In this document: positions 17,361 through 25,646 of the stretch, piece by piece | How positions within the stretch are numbered: position 1 is the stretch's first letter | How the letters are laid out: each line of letters begins with the position of its first letter | NCBI GenBank assembly: GCA_002292285.1 | Contig: DBBP01000008.1 | Location: 383,874-447,873 of the forward strand | DNA from: Proteobacteria bacterium UBA981 | Lineage (GTDB): Bacteria > Pseudomonadota > Gammaproteobacteria > Ga0077536 | Reading direction: 5' to 3' | Length of the DNA stretch: 64,000 bases | Position numbers and translations under genes: made by a program | Notes under the pieces: generated by a model | What the model saw: the letters and a program-made list of their open reading frames with translations, nothing else | Told to the model about the DNA's origin: nothing | Databases searched by the model: none

Positions 17361-17774
17361 TTAGTCTTTGAGTTTGCGCACCGGCGGACCCTTTAACTCA
17401 ATCGTGTTGCCTTCCGGATCGGTCACGTAGATCGAAGGCCCAAAACCGTCAGCGCCGTAGCGCTCGGTGGTGTCCTGTGCGCTCACGCCACAGGCGTGCA
17501 GATGCTCGCGAATCGCAGTGTCATCAAACGGATCAACGCGGACACAAAAATGGTCGAGGTTTCTGGCCTCGTCCGGTGGCGGACCGCCCGCTCTGCCAAG
17601 TTTGCTCTCGGCACCAACAATATCGATGAGAATGTCGCCGGCACGCAACTGCATGAGTCCGATATCGAGCTGACGTTCCAGACTGGCCCCGAGCAGACGG
17701 CAATAAAAATCGCATAACGCCTGACTATTACGAGCGCGCAGTACAACATGATCAAGGTGGATGTGGCTAAACAG
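17361..17774 (-). CDS. VOC (glyoxalase-fold) protein, probable CTG start
   Basis: The VOC frame is conserved upstream of its first ATG (17654): it continues through LDHVVLRARNSQALCDFYCR and LLGASLERQLDIGL, the expected first beta-alpha-beta unit, and ends at an in-frame stop just above. No ATG, GTG or TTG exists in that stretch. A perfect AAGGAGG (17783-17789 on the plus strand as cctcctt) sits 8 nt before a CTG at 17774, giving a 137-residue protein. Downstream, LDHFCVRVDPFDD and IYVTDPEGNTIEL supply the second VOC module with its metal-ligand Glu (E in NTIEL). Function: lyase, dioxygenase or drug-binding protein; undefined. The ribosome site overlaps the stop of the upstream MFS gene, so translation is coupled. 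Confidence 0.75.
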   Translation of the reverse strand: MFSHIHLDHVVLRARNSQALCDFYCRLLGASLERQLDIGLMQLRAGDILIDIVGAESKLGRAGGPPPDEARNLDHFCVRVDPFDDTAIREHLHACGVSAQDTTERYGADGFGPSIYVTDPEGNTIELKGPPVRKLKD

Positions 17775-17788
17775 CGGATCGGCCTCCT

Positions 17789-18958
17789 TCAGCTTGGTAA
17801 AGTTTCCTCAACATATCGATAAACTACAAAGCTACCCATCGCGCCCAGGGCACTCACACTGAGTGCGGCAACCGTCAATGGCGCCAGTAGCACGACAGAG
17901 CTGACCACCATCGGCCCGGCAGCGCCGCCGAAATCGGTCAGCAATCGCCATAGTCCTAAAAATTCGCCACGTTGCGCAGGCGGTGCCAAATCGGTCCCCA
18001 GGGTCATGATGATGCCGGTCGACAGGCCGTTCGCCAAACCAAACGCGATGCTGATGGCAAGCAGACCGGCGTAAGAATCAACCAGGGCCATACTCGCAAG
18101 GACCAATGTGAACAGAATAGCGCTCGGTACCGCCGTGCTGCGGCGCCCATGTCGGTCCATGAGCATCCCCGCCGGGTAAAACAGGGCAACGTCGACCAAC
18201 GCGCCAATTGAGACCAGCAGCCCGATACTTGCGGCATCAAGACCCAGTCCCACACCGAATAGCGGAATTAACACTGTCCGTGCGGCGCGCATCAACATAA
18301 AACTGATCGCCGCCACACCGGCCGATGCGAAAACACGTCGATGGGTGTGCGCCAAACGTGGAATGGCGTGCCATTTGAGAGCGGCCTGACTGGGCATTTC
18401 ATGTCGGGCAGTAACACCGATGCATAGCACGCCCGTTACCACCATGAGAGCGCCAAGCAGGAACGTTATCGGATAGCCCACCAACAGGGCCAGGGCGCCA
18501 CCAGCAAGTGGACCCAATAAGGCACCGGCACGCAGACTCCCGGCGATCATGGCGATTACGCGCCCCCGTTCAGCTCCGGCGAAATTCGCTGAGATGTAAG
18601 CCATGCGACCGAGTAGAAACGTGCTCCCGCCACAGCCGCTAACAAACGCGATGAGATAGAAGCCGGTAATGGCATCGGTGAACGCGTAGGCAAGAAATGC
18701 CGCACTGATGAGCAAACCCGCGCCGGCCATGACGAATTTGACGCTGAAGCGTGCAGCCAACATGCCGGCCGGGATATCCATAGCCATCATGCCAACGCCA
18801 CGCCAGCCGACCACTGCCGCGGCTGCGGCCGGGCTGCCACCCAACTCAAGAACGTACAGAGGCAACAGGATCAACGATGCCTGGGCCGGGATGCCGAGCA
18901 ATAACGACGGTAGGTAGAGCGGCAGTAGCGCTCGTCGATGGGCACTGCTCACTGGCAC
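17789..18958 (-). CDS. MFS transporter (12-TM type)
   Basis: 389 residues with about twelve hydrophobic segments and a GTG start (18958). It looks like a drug or metabolite exporter of the major facilitator superfamily: MAAR/GMLAARFSVKFV near the 2-3 loop, RGRVIAMIAGSLRAGALLGPLAGG in the middle, and GMLMDRHGRRSTAVP in the second half, the second copy of the family signature. It starts 3 bp after the DHA2 transporter gene ends and its stop overlaps the ribosome site of the VOC gene, so all three are one operon. Substrate unknown. Confidence 0.85.
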   Translation of the reverse strand: MPVSSAHRRALLPLYLPSLLLGIPAQASLILLPLYVLELGGSPAAAAAVVGWRGVGMMAMDIPAGMLAARFSVKFVMAGAGLLISAAFLAYAFTDAITGFYLIAFVSGCGGSTFLLGRMAYISANFAGAERGRVIAMIAGSLRAGALLGPLAGGALALLVGYPITFLLGALMVVTGVLCIGVTARHEMPSQAALKWHAIPRLAHTHRRVFASAGVAAISFMLMRAARTVLIPLFGVGLGLDAASIGLLVSIGALVDVALFYPAGMLMDRHGRRSTAVPSAILFTLVLASMALVDSYAGLLAISIAFGLANGLSTGIIMTLGTDLAPPAQRGEFLGLWRLLTDFGGAAGPMVVSSVVLLAPLTVAALSVSALGAMGSFVVYRYVEETLPS

Positions 18959-18961
18959 AAC

Positions 18962-20359
18962 TCAAGCGGCGCCATGCACGCGCCCCCGCGACATCGACAA
19001 GCCGGCGCCGACGGCGCACAACAAGGCGCCGAGGGCGAAACATATTTGGATGGTGTCCGCTAACGGACCGTACAACTCAGGTGTGATTTGGCGCGGTCCG
19101 AATGTCAGTGCGAAGATCATCGCCACCAGACCCATGCTCGTCATCTGACCGATGACTCGCATGACCGATATCGCACTTGCCGCACGACCGTAATCGCTCG
19201 GTCCGACAGCGCCCATAATGGCGTTGGCGTTTGGCGATGTGAACAAACTAAAACCGAGTCCGGTCACGACCAGGCACATCACCACACGGGTCAGCGAACT
19301 ACTCACATCCAGGGTTGCCATGGCGAGCAGACCGACAGTGGTCAGGCCCATGCCGAGCGATGCGATCACACGCGGCTCAGTATTGTCCGACAGGCGTCCG
19401 GCGAACGGCGACATCGCCGCCATCATGAGTGGTTGGGCCATCATCACAAGTCCAGCAGTACTCGGTGGCACGGCTTTTAAATATTGCAGATAAAGACTCA
19501 CCAGCACGACGTTTGCGAACGTTGCGGTATACATGGCCAAGGAGGTGAGACAGGACATGGTGAAGATGCGATTGGTGTAGAACAAGCCAACGTCAAACAG
19601 CGGATGCGGATGGCGATGCTCATGGCGGAAAAACAACCAAATGCCGGCGCTACCGGCGACCACCAGACTGAACCCAACTGCGCTCGGCAGCCACGACACA
19701 CCAGTCATCAGGGTCACAATCGCCACACCGTATAGAAACGCACCGAGCACATCGAACTTACCGCGTTCATCTGCCCGCCACTCGATCGGCAAGCGCGTGA
19801 GGCCGATATAAAGGACGACTAATGCGAGTGGCACATGGATAAAAAATGCGGCTCGCCAACTGACGAACTCAACCAGCCAGCCCGCTGCCATCGGGCCAAG
19901 TGATAATCCGAGATAAATCGCCGATACGGTGTAGCCGATCGCTGTTCCGCGTCGTGCCGGTGGGAACACCGAAGAGATGATCGCAACATTAGTTGAAAAC
20001 ACCATCGCGGACGCCATGCCCTGGCACAGGCGCCCTATGATGAGTTGCGTTTCAGATTGTGCGAGACCGGTAAAAATCGAGGTCACAACGACGCCGAGGG
20101 TGCCGAGCAGATAGATTCGCTTGCGACCGTACATGTCGGCCAGCCGCCCGAAGCTCAGCACGCACACCGCACTCGCCATCAGGTAGCTCATCGGAATCCA
20201 GCTAAGCGTTACCGCGTCGAGCTCGAGTTCGAGCGCCATTTGGGGCAGCGCAACGTTAACCCCGGTCAACATCATTGCCGTGCTGACCGAGTTCAACATC
20301 ACGAGCACCACTGCGACGCGCTGGATGGTGGCGTCGGTGGTATCAGTTCCCGCGTTCAA
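18962..20359 (-). CDS. MFS transporter, DHA2 (14-TM, EmrB/QacA) family
   Basis: 465 residues beginning at a TTG codon (20359). Fourteen predicted membrane segments. Signature motif A of the family is seen as FGRLADMYGRKRIYLLG, motif B as GRLCQGMASAMVFSTN and motif C-like GLSLGPMAAGWLVEFVSWRAAFFI. DHA2 members are proton-driven exporters of toxic amphiphiles. It is the first gene of the DHA2-MFS-VOC operon. No clear ribosome site precedes the TTG; the protein N-terminus of 14 hydrophilic residues before the first membrane segment still fits. Pairing with a VOC protein suggests a resistance or detoxification cassette. Confidence 0.88.
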   Translation of the reverse strand: MNAGTDTTDATIQRVAVVLVMLNSVSTAMMLTGVNVALPQMALELELDAVTLSWIPMSYLMASAVCVLSFGRLADMYGRKRIYLLGTLGVVVTSIFTGLAQSETQLIIGRLCQGMASAMVFSTNVAIISSVFPPARRGTAIGYTVSAIYLGLSLGPMAAGWLVEFVSWRAAFFIHVPLALVVLYIGLTRLPIEWRADERGKFDVLGAFLYGVAIVTLMTGVSWLPSAVGFSLVVAGSAGIWLFFRHEHRHPHPLFDVGLFYTNRIFTMSCLTSLAMYTATFANVVLVSLYLQYLKAVPPSTAGLVMMAQPLMMAAMSPFAGRLSDNTEPRVIASLGMGLTTVGLLAMATLDVSSSLTRVVMCLVVTGLGFSLFTSPNANAIMGAVGPSDYGRAASAISVMRVIGQMTSMGLVAMIFALTFGPRQITPELYGPLADTIQICFALGALLCAVGAGLSMSRGRVHGAA

Positions 20360-20438
20360 GCGCGTGTCCCGAATATCTTGTTCGCCTCGTATCGCTTACC
20401 GACAGCACCCGTTAGCGAGGGGTTGCCAGCGCCCGCAT

Positions 20439-22070
20439 TCAGGACGCATCCGTTTCGAGTGCTCGCAACTCGACCCGGCGAATCTTCCCGCTAACGGTTT
20501 TCGGCAGGGCGTCGACGAACTGAATCTTGCGCGGGTACTTGTACGGTGCCGTGACGTTTTTCACGTGGTCCTTCAATTCCTGGGCCAAGGCGTCAGTGCC
20601 GGTAATGCCTGGCGCCAAAACGACAAACGCCTTAACTACGGCGCCACGTGTTTCATCCGGGCTGGCCACGACTGCAGATTCGACCACCGCCGCATGCTCG
20701 ATTAAAGCGCTCTCAACCTCGAATGGGCCGATGCGGTACCCAGCCGACAAAATCACATCGTCGGCCCGGCTCACGAACCAGAAATAGCCATCGTCATCGA
20801 TGTAGCCGCGGTCACCGGTGATGTACCAATCGCCGACGAAACACGCATCGAACCGTTCCTTGTCGCCGCGATACTCGGTAAACAGGCCGGGCGCGCGATT
20901 AGGCTTAACGCGGATCGCGATATCGCCCTCCTCGTTTGCTGCCACAGTCTGGCCGTCGTTATCGATGATCGCCATATCGATTCCCGGCATGGGCTTGCCC
21001 ATGGAGCCAAAACGCGGCTCGAGAAACGGGAAATTTCCGCACACCAGCACCGTTTCCGTCTGGCCGTAACCATCTCGAATCACGATGTCTGTCGCCCGTT
21101 TCCAGGTTTCAATAACCTCGGGATTCAATGGCTCGCCGGCGCCGACACAATGGCGCAGGTGTGGAAACTTGTATTGCGTTAAATCCTGCTGCACCAGCAT
21201 GCGGTAAATCGTCGGCGCGCCGCACATCGTGGTGACCGGATGCGTGCTCAGCAGCTGCAGACTCTTGACCGGGTCGAAAACCGCCGTGTGGTGCACGAAT
21301 AACGTAGTGCCCTGATTCCATGGCCCGAAGTAACTCGAATACGCAGCCTTGGCCCAGCCTGTGTCGCTGATATTCCAATGTAGATCATCGGCACTCAAAT
21401 CAAGCCAGTACTTGCCGGTAATCTTGTGTGCCAATCCGTAGCCGTGCACGTGGATTGTCATTTTCGGGTAGCCGGTCGTGCCCGAAGTGAAATAACACAA
21501 AGCGTCTTCATCAAACGCGGTGTCGGCTGTTTGAAATTCGTCACTGGCACTATCGACGATGGCATCGTAAGACAGCCAACCTGCGCGCTCCCCTTCGACC
21601 AACACCCGTGTGTGCATGGTTTTGCACTCGCTGGCAACTTCATCAAGCTTGGGCGCGTTATCGACATCAGTTATGAAACACACTGCCCCGGCCGCATTCA
21701 TGCGGTAGGCGATGTCCTTCGGCGACAGCTGAGTCGTCCCCGGCGAGCACACCACACCCATGCGCAGGCACGCGGTAATAATTTCCCACCACTCGATGTT
21801 TCGACCCAGGACCAGCACCACTGTATCGCCACGCTTGACGCCGGCTGCAGCCAGAGCATTGGCGAGACGGCACGAGCGGCGTGCAAGTTCGGCGAAGGTT
21901 AAACGCTTGCGATTATCGGAGTCGTCAATCCAGTCGATCGCCAGGTTGTCGGGGTCTGCGGCGGCCCATTTATCGATGACATCGCGTGCGAAATTAAAGC
22001 GGGCGGGCGGTTGCCAATCGAAATCGGCGCGGGCGTCATCATAGTTCGTCAGCTTGGCGGAGGTGTTCAT
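20439..22070 (-). CDS. Acyl-CoA synthetase (AMP-forming, medium-chain type)
   Basis: 543 residues of the ANL superfamily. Core motifs: A3 YFTSGTTGYPK, A5 DGYGQTE, A7 WYITGDRGYIDDDG, A8 linker SAGYRIGPFEVE, and the catalytic lysine of A10 in LPKTVSGKIRR. It activates a carboxylic acid as an acyl adenylate and transfers it to CoA. The WNISDTGWAKAAYSSYFGPW segment and general length match medium-chain (MACS) rather than long-chain enzymes. The gene is 34 bp downstream of an acyl-CoA dehydrogenase, giving two successive steps of acyl degradation. Substrate not predictable; fatty, aromatic or steroid side-chain acids are candidates. Confidence 0.9.
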   Translation of the reverse strand: MNTSAKLTNYDDARADFDWQPPARFNFARDVIDKWAAADPDNLAIDWIDDSDNRKRLTFAELARRSCRLANALAAAGVKRGDTVVLVLGRNIEWWEIITACLRMGVVCSPGTTQLSPKDIAYRMNAAGAVCFITDVDNAPKLDEVASECKTMHTRVLVEGERAGWLSYDAIVDSASDEFQTADTAFDEDALCYFTSGTTGYPKMTIHVHGYGLAHKITGKYWLDLSADDLHWNISDTGWAKAAYSSYFGPWNQGTTLFVHHTAVFDPVKSLQLLSTHPVTTMCGAPTIYRMLVQQDLTQYKFPHLRHCVGAGEPLNPEVIETWKRATDIVIRDGYGQTETVLVCGNFPFLEPRFGSMGKPMPGIDMAIIDNDGQTVAANEEGDIAIRVKPNRAPGLFTEYRGDKERFDACFVGDWYITGDRGYIDDDGYFWFVSRADDVILSAGYRIGPFEVESALIEHAAVVESAVVASPDETRGAVVKAFVVLAPGITGTDALAQELKDHVKNVTAPYKYPRKIQFVDALPKTVSGKIRRVELRALETDAS

Positions 22071-22104
22071 GAAAAAATCTCTTCAGCACAAAGTCAAGGT
22101 AAGG

Positions 22105-23892
22105 TCAGAACCAGTTGTCCTGGGCATCCAGGCAGGTTGTATCGTTGGTCGCAATAAGCGCGCAGCGCTCAGCGACTTTGGGGATTTCATAGCGGAAGAA
22201 GTACTGGCAGGCATGCACCTTGCCGCGATAAAAATCGTCGCTGGAATGGTTGCTGCGCGTAGCGACCAACGCTTGACGCAACCATATCCAGCCGAGCACC
22301 ACGTGGCCGAAAGCGTCGAGATAGAGCCCGGCGTTGGCCAATGCCCGATTGACTTCGCCCTGGTCGCTCGCCGCCAGGGCGCATTCGGTTGCCTTATACA
22401 GCGCGGCAATAGCGTCACTCAGGTCGGTTGCGAATTCCGTCAACTCCGGCACTGCCGAGGCTTCAGTGATAGTCGCCGCATATTCTTCGCGCAGTGCTGC
22501 GAAAGCTGCGCCCCCTTGCATGGAAACTTTCCGCCCGAGCAAATCGATACCCTGAATACCGTGCGTACCTTCATGAATGGGATTGAGCCGGTTATCGCGG
22601 TAAAAACGTTCCAGCGGAAACTCGCGCGTATAACCGTAGCCACCGAGAATCTGGATCGCATGCTTGTTAGCTTCCAGGCAAAATTCTGACGGCCAGGATT
22701 TGGCGATTGGCGTTAGGATATCGAGTAGTAAACCAATCCGCTGACGCTCATCAGCATCATCCGTCGTACGCTGAACATCGAGCAACCAGGCACAGTAGAG
22801 CACCAGCGCGAAGGCACCTTCTGCGGCACATTTTTGCGCCATCAAGAGACGTTTGATATCCGCGTGCTCGATGATCGGTACTTGTTGCGAGGTTGGATCT
22901 TTAAGCTGTGCCGGTCGACCCTGGGGCCGCTCCCGAGCGTACTGGAGTGAATGCAGGTAACCGGTATAGCCGAGCACTGTCGCCGTCATGCCGACACCGA
23001 CGCGGGCCTCATTCATCATGTTAAACATATAGAACAGGCCCTGGTGCGGTTCACCGACCAGCCAGCCATGGCACTCCCCGCCTTCACCGAAGTTGAGCAC
23101 CGTGTTCGTCGTACCGCGAAAGCCCATTTTATGATTGAGGCCAGCGAGCGCGACGTTGTTGCGCCTGCCGAGCGAGCCGTCCTCGTTAACGCGATATTTC
23201 GGCACGATGAACAGTGAGATGCCTTTGACGCCGGGCGGCCCACCGGGAATTTTTGCCAGCACCAAATGCACGATGTTCTCGGACAGCTCGTGCTCCCCCC
23301 CGGAGATCCACATCTTGGTGCCCTTGATTAGATAGTGGCCGGCTTCTGTCGGCTCGGCCCGAACCTGGATATCGGATAACGACGAACCGGCCTGCGGCTC
23401 AGACAAACACATCGTGCCAAAAAAGCGCCCTTCAACAAGCGGCACCATGTAGCGCTGCTTCTGCTCTTCGGAAGCGCAATCGGCGAGCAAATTAATCGCT
23501 GCATGGGTAAGAAAACCATAGGCGTTGGCGGATACGTCGGCTGCTGCGATGTAGGCGCAGGCAGCCTGCGCGACGACCCACGGCAATTGCATACCGCCGT
23601 ATTCCGCAGCTGCGGCGACGCTGGTAAAGCCACCGGCGACGTAGGCTTCAACGGCCTGCTCCAGCTCTTCGATGACATGCACGCGCTCGCCGTCGAAGGT
23701 CGGTTCGTTGGCATCCAGCTTGGCTGCAAACGGTGCGAATTTCTCCTCCGCGAGTTTCTTGGCTGCATCGATCACAGCGTTGAACGTTTGGCGGTCGTGG
23801 GCAGCGTAATAGTCGGTCTGGGTCAGAGACTCGCTGTCGAGCAACTCATACAGCACGAAATCAACATCGCGCGGGTTCAGTAACAAACTCAT
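22105..23892 (-). CDS. Acyl-CoA dehydrogenase, DmdC-type (about 600 residues)
   Basis: 595 residues, matching the large acyl-CoA dehydrogenase subfamily that includes 3-methylmercaptopropionyl-CoA dehydrogenase DmdC, and longer than ordinary 380-residue enzymes because of an extra C-terminal helical domain. Flavin-binding stretches are seen: FFGTMCLSEPQAGSSLSDIQ, KMWISGGEHELSENIVH, and LGGYGYTREFPLERFYRD. Predicted to form an alpha,beta double bond in an acyl-CoA with electron transfer to ETF. It lies directly upstream of the acyl-CoA synthetase on the same strand. No dimethylsulfoniopropionate genes are visible, so a general acyl role is as likely as DMSP breakdown. Confidence 0.88.
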   Translation of the reverse strand: MSLLLNPRDVDFVLYELLDSESLTQTDYYAAHDRQTFNAVIDAAKKLAEEKFAPFAAKLDANEPTFDGERVHVIEELEQAVEAYVAGGFTSVAAAAEYGGMQLPWVVAQAACAYIAAADVSANAYGFLTHAAINLLADCASEEQKQRYMVPLVEGRFFGTMCLSEPQAGSSLSDIQVRAEPTEAGHYLIKGTKMWISGGEHELSENIVHLVLAKIPGGPPGVKGISLFIVPKYRVNEDGSLGRRNNVALAGLNHKMGFRGTTNTVLNFGEGGECHGWLVGEPHQGLFYMFNMMNEARVGVGMTATVLGYTGYLHSLQYARERPQGRPAQLKDPTSQQVPIIEHADIKRLLMAQKCAAEGAFALVLYCAWLLDVQRTTDDADERQRIGLLLDILTPIAKSWPSEFCLEANKHAIQILGGYGYTREFPLERFYRDNRLNPIHEGTHGIQGIDLLGRKVSMQGGAAFAALREEYAATITEASAVPELTEFATDLSDAIAALYKATECALAASDQGEVNRALANAGLYLDAFGHVVLGWIWLRQALVATRSNHSSDDFYRGKVHACQYFFRYEIPKVAERCALIATNDTTCLDAQDNWF

Positions 23893-23975
23893 AGAGGGTG
23901 GCTTACCGAGGCTTTAAGAGGGCGCGGATGCGCGGCTCTTTATTGTTTCATACCGCTTGGTCGGAATGGTGAAAT

Positions 23976-24665
23976 TCAGGTGTTTTCGGCCAACGACATC
24001 GCGCTGGTATCAAACTCTGGCGTCGCGATCGCCTCCGGTTCGACCAAGGTCACCCCCGGCTCGTCGAGCGTCAGCGAACTGAGATCATATTCGGGTTCGG
24101 GTGGCGGGGTATGTTCGGCCAAAGTTTCACCAACGTCGGCGACTGTGAGATGGTCGGTCGCGATATCCGGCGCTTCGACACGCTGATATTCCACCAGAAT
24201 TTCGCCGGGGTCGGCCATACTCGTCTCAAGCGCCTCGGGGGTCTGACCGTCGGCGAAAGCGGCAGGTACGATTTGCGGGGGATCGGCCGGTGGTGGCGCA
24301 CTAGCCGCTGCGGATTCCGGGCTCGCGGACGTCTGCACTGCGGGTTCGGCAGCTGCCGCCGGCAGCGGCGCGGAAGTCTCTTGCTGTGCTGCTGCCGAGG
24401 CACTGGCAGCCGCCTTGGCAGCCGCCATCGCAACCAGGTCGACGATCTCGACCAGCGCGCCAGCTTTGCCGAGGGCGGCTTTGTATTTGCTCGCTGTTTC
24501 GGCGTCGAGACCTTTCTTGATCACGACTTTCTGGCCCGAGAACATTTTCTCGATACGGGCCTCGTCGGCCTTAAATAGTTTGGCCATATTGGCCCGCACT
24601 GCGGCAGCGTCTGCGCCGTCGGCAATGCGTCCCTGAAATATCACTGCGTAGTCGGCATCAGCCAT
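23976..24665 (-). CDS. Uncharacterised protein with three 25-residue repeats
   Basis: 229 residues in three zones. Residues 1-75 form a compact, recognisable but unnamed domain (YAVIFQGRIADGADAAAVRANMAKLF...SGQKVVIKKGLDAE..), which I have seen associated with various linkers in gammaproteobacterial proteins. Residues about 80-150 are Ala/Pro/Ser low-complexity. The end carries three consecutive 25-residue repeats starting GEILVEYQRV, GETLAEHTPP and GVTLVEPEAI, each with a Glu after the LxE core and ending in a D/S-LT/SL-type turn. No signal peptide or membrane segment. It lies between an acyl-CoA dehydrogenase and an SDR gene on the same strand. Function unknown; a scaffold or binding role is a guess. 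Confidence 0.6.
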   Translation of the reverse strand: MADADYAVIFQGRIADGADAAAVRANMAKLFKADEARIEKMFSGQKVVIKKGLDAETASKYKAALGKAGALVEIVDLVAMAAAKAAASASAAAQQETSAPLPAAAAEPAVQTSASPESAAASAPPPADPPQIVPAAFADGQTPEALETSMADPGEILVEYQRVEAPDIATDHLTVADVGETLAEHTPPPEPEYDLSSLTLDEPGVTLVEPEAIATPEFDTSAMSLAENT

Positions 24666-24738
24666 CGTGCTAATCCTCGTGCATGCGCTTTCAATGGCGC
24701 ATCAGAATACTTGATATTGGCGAGGAGTTCCGCGCCCA

Positions 24739-25503
24739 TCAAGCCAGATACCCGCCATCTACAACAATCGACGAACCGGTTGTGTAACTGGCCGCGTCGG
24801 AAACCAGATAAAGCACGGCGGCGGCCATTTCTTCCGGCTCCGCGCCGCGACCTAACGGGGTATGCGGCATCATTTTGGCCATAAAATCGTCATCGTCATG
24901 CAGCGCCTGGGCAAAGCGCGTGCGCGTCAGACCAGGCACCAGCGTATTGACCCGGATGCCGAACTCCCCGCACTCCCGCGCCAGGGCTTTACCCATATTA
25001 ATGATGCCGGCCTTGCTGATTGAATAGGCACCCTGCTTGTCGCCGGGCGACAGACCGTTCGCAGACGCCACGTTCACGATGGCCCCGCCACCGGCATCCC
25101 TCATGCGCCGTCCGGCAGCGGTACACATGAAAAAATAGCCTCGGAGGTTAACCTCCAGCGTCTTTTCAAATGACGCCGCATCGGTCTCGAGGATATGACC
25201 GTAATAGGGATTTGCCGCGGCGTTGTTCACCAGGATGTCGATACGACCGTGGTGTTCGTCCAACCAGCCGAAGAAGGCCTCGATTTGCTCCAGTTTGCCA
25301 ATGTGACAGACCTGAGACTCCGCGGAGCCGCCTTTTTCGAGAATGCCGTCGACAGTCTCACGACAGCCATCCGCGCCGCGGCTAAGCGCAATGACATGGG
25401 CGCCATACTCGCCTAGCAGGGCAGCAATCGCCTGCCCAATACCGCGGCTGGCGCCCGCAACAACTGCGGTTTTGCCCGCCAGCGAAAAATGTTCTCGGGC
25501 CAT
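24739..25503 (-). CDS. Short-chain dehydrogenase/reductase (SDR)
   Basis: 254 residues from the ATG at 25503, preceded by a GGAGAG site at 5-6 nt; the frame is open for 9 more codons but without a ribosome site. Classical SDR features: cofactor loop VAGASRGIGQAIA, NNAA in ILVNNAAANPYYG, catalytic Ser in NVASANGLSPGD, and the Tyr/Lys pair in AYSISKAGIINMGKALA. The aspartate or basic residue after strand 2 (ALSRGADG, Arg) suggests NADPH. Typical for ketone/alcohol steps in lipid or aromatic metabolism. Its upstream gap of 143 bp is shared with the divergent exported dikinase-like gene. Confidence 0.9.
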   Translation of the reverse strand: MAREHFSLAGKTAVVAGASRGIGQAIAALLGEYGAHVIALSRGADGCRETVDGILEKGGSAESQVCHIGKLEQIEAFFGWLDEHHGRIDILVNNAAANPYYGHILETDAASFEKTLEVNLRGYFFMCTAAGRRMRDAGGGAIVNVASANGLSPGDKQGAYSISKAGIINMGKALARECGEFGIRVNTLVPGLTRTRFAQALHDDDDFMAKMMPHTPLGRGAEPEEMAAAVLYLVSDAASYTTGSSIVVDGGYLA

Positions 25504-25646
25504 AACGCTCTCCAGATTCGATGCGCACAATAATTAAGAGGTAGACCGCTGTGAGCGGCTAGTCGGGTACTTTATTGCGCGTAGGATGGGCAACTATATC
25601 AGTCACCCGAGGTGGCCGAACGTCCTATGAAAAACTGCAGCGGTGT

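Noticed and set aside
17483..17755. 90-residue minus-strand frame that starts with ATG near the VOC N-terminus
   Set aside because: Different frame from the conserved VOC sequence; Cys/Ser-rich and without family features.
22054..22689. 211-residue plus-strand frame opposite the acyl-CoA dehydrogenase
   Set aside because: Antisense to conserved dehydrogenase sequence; no family features.
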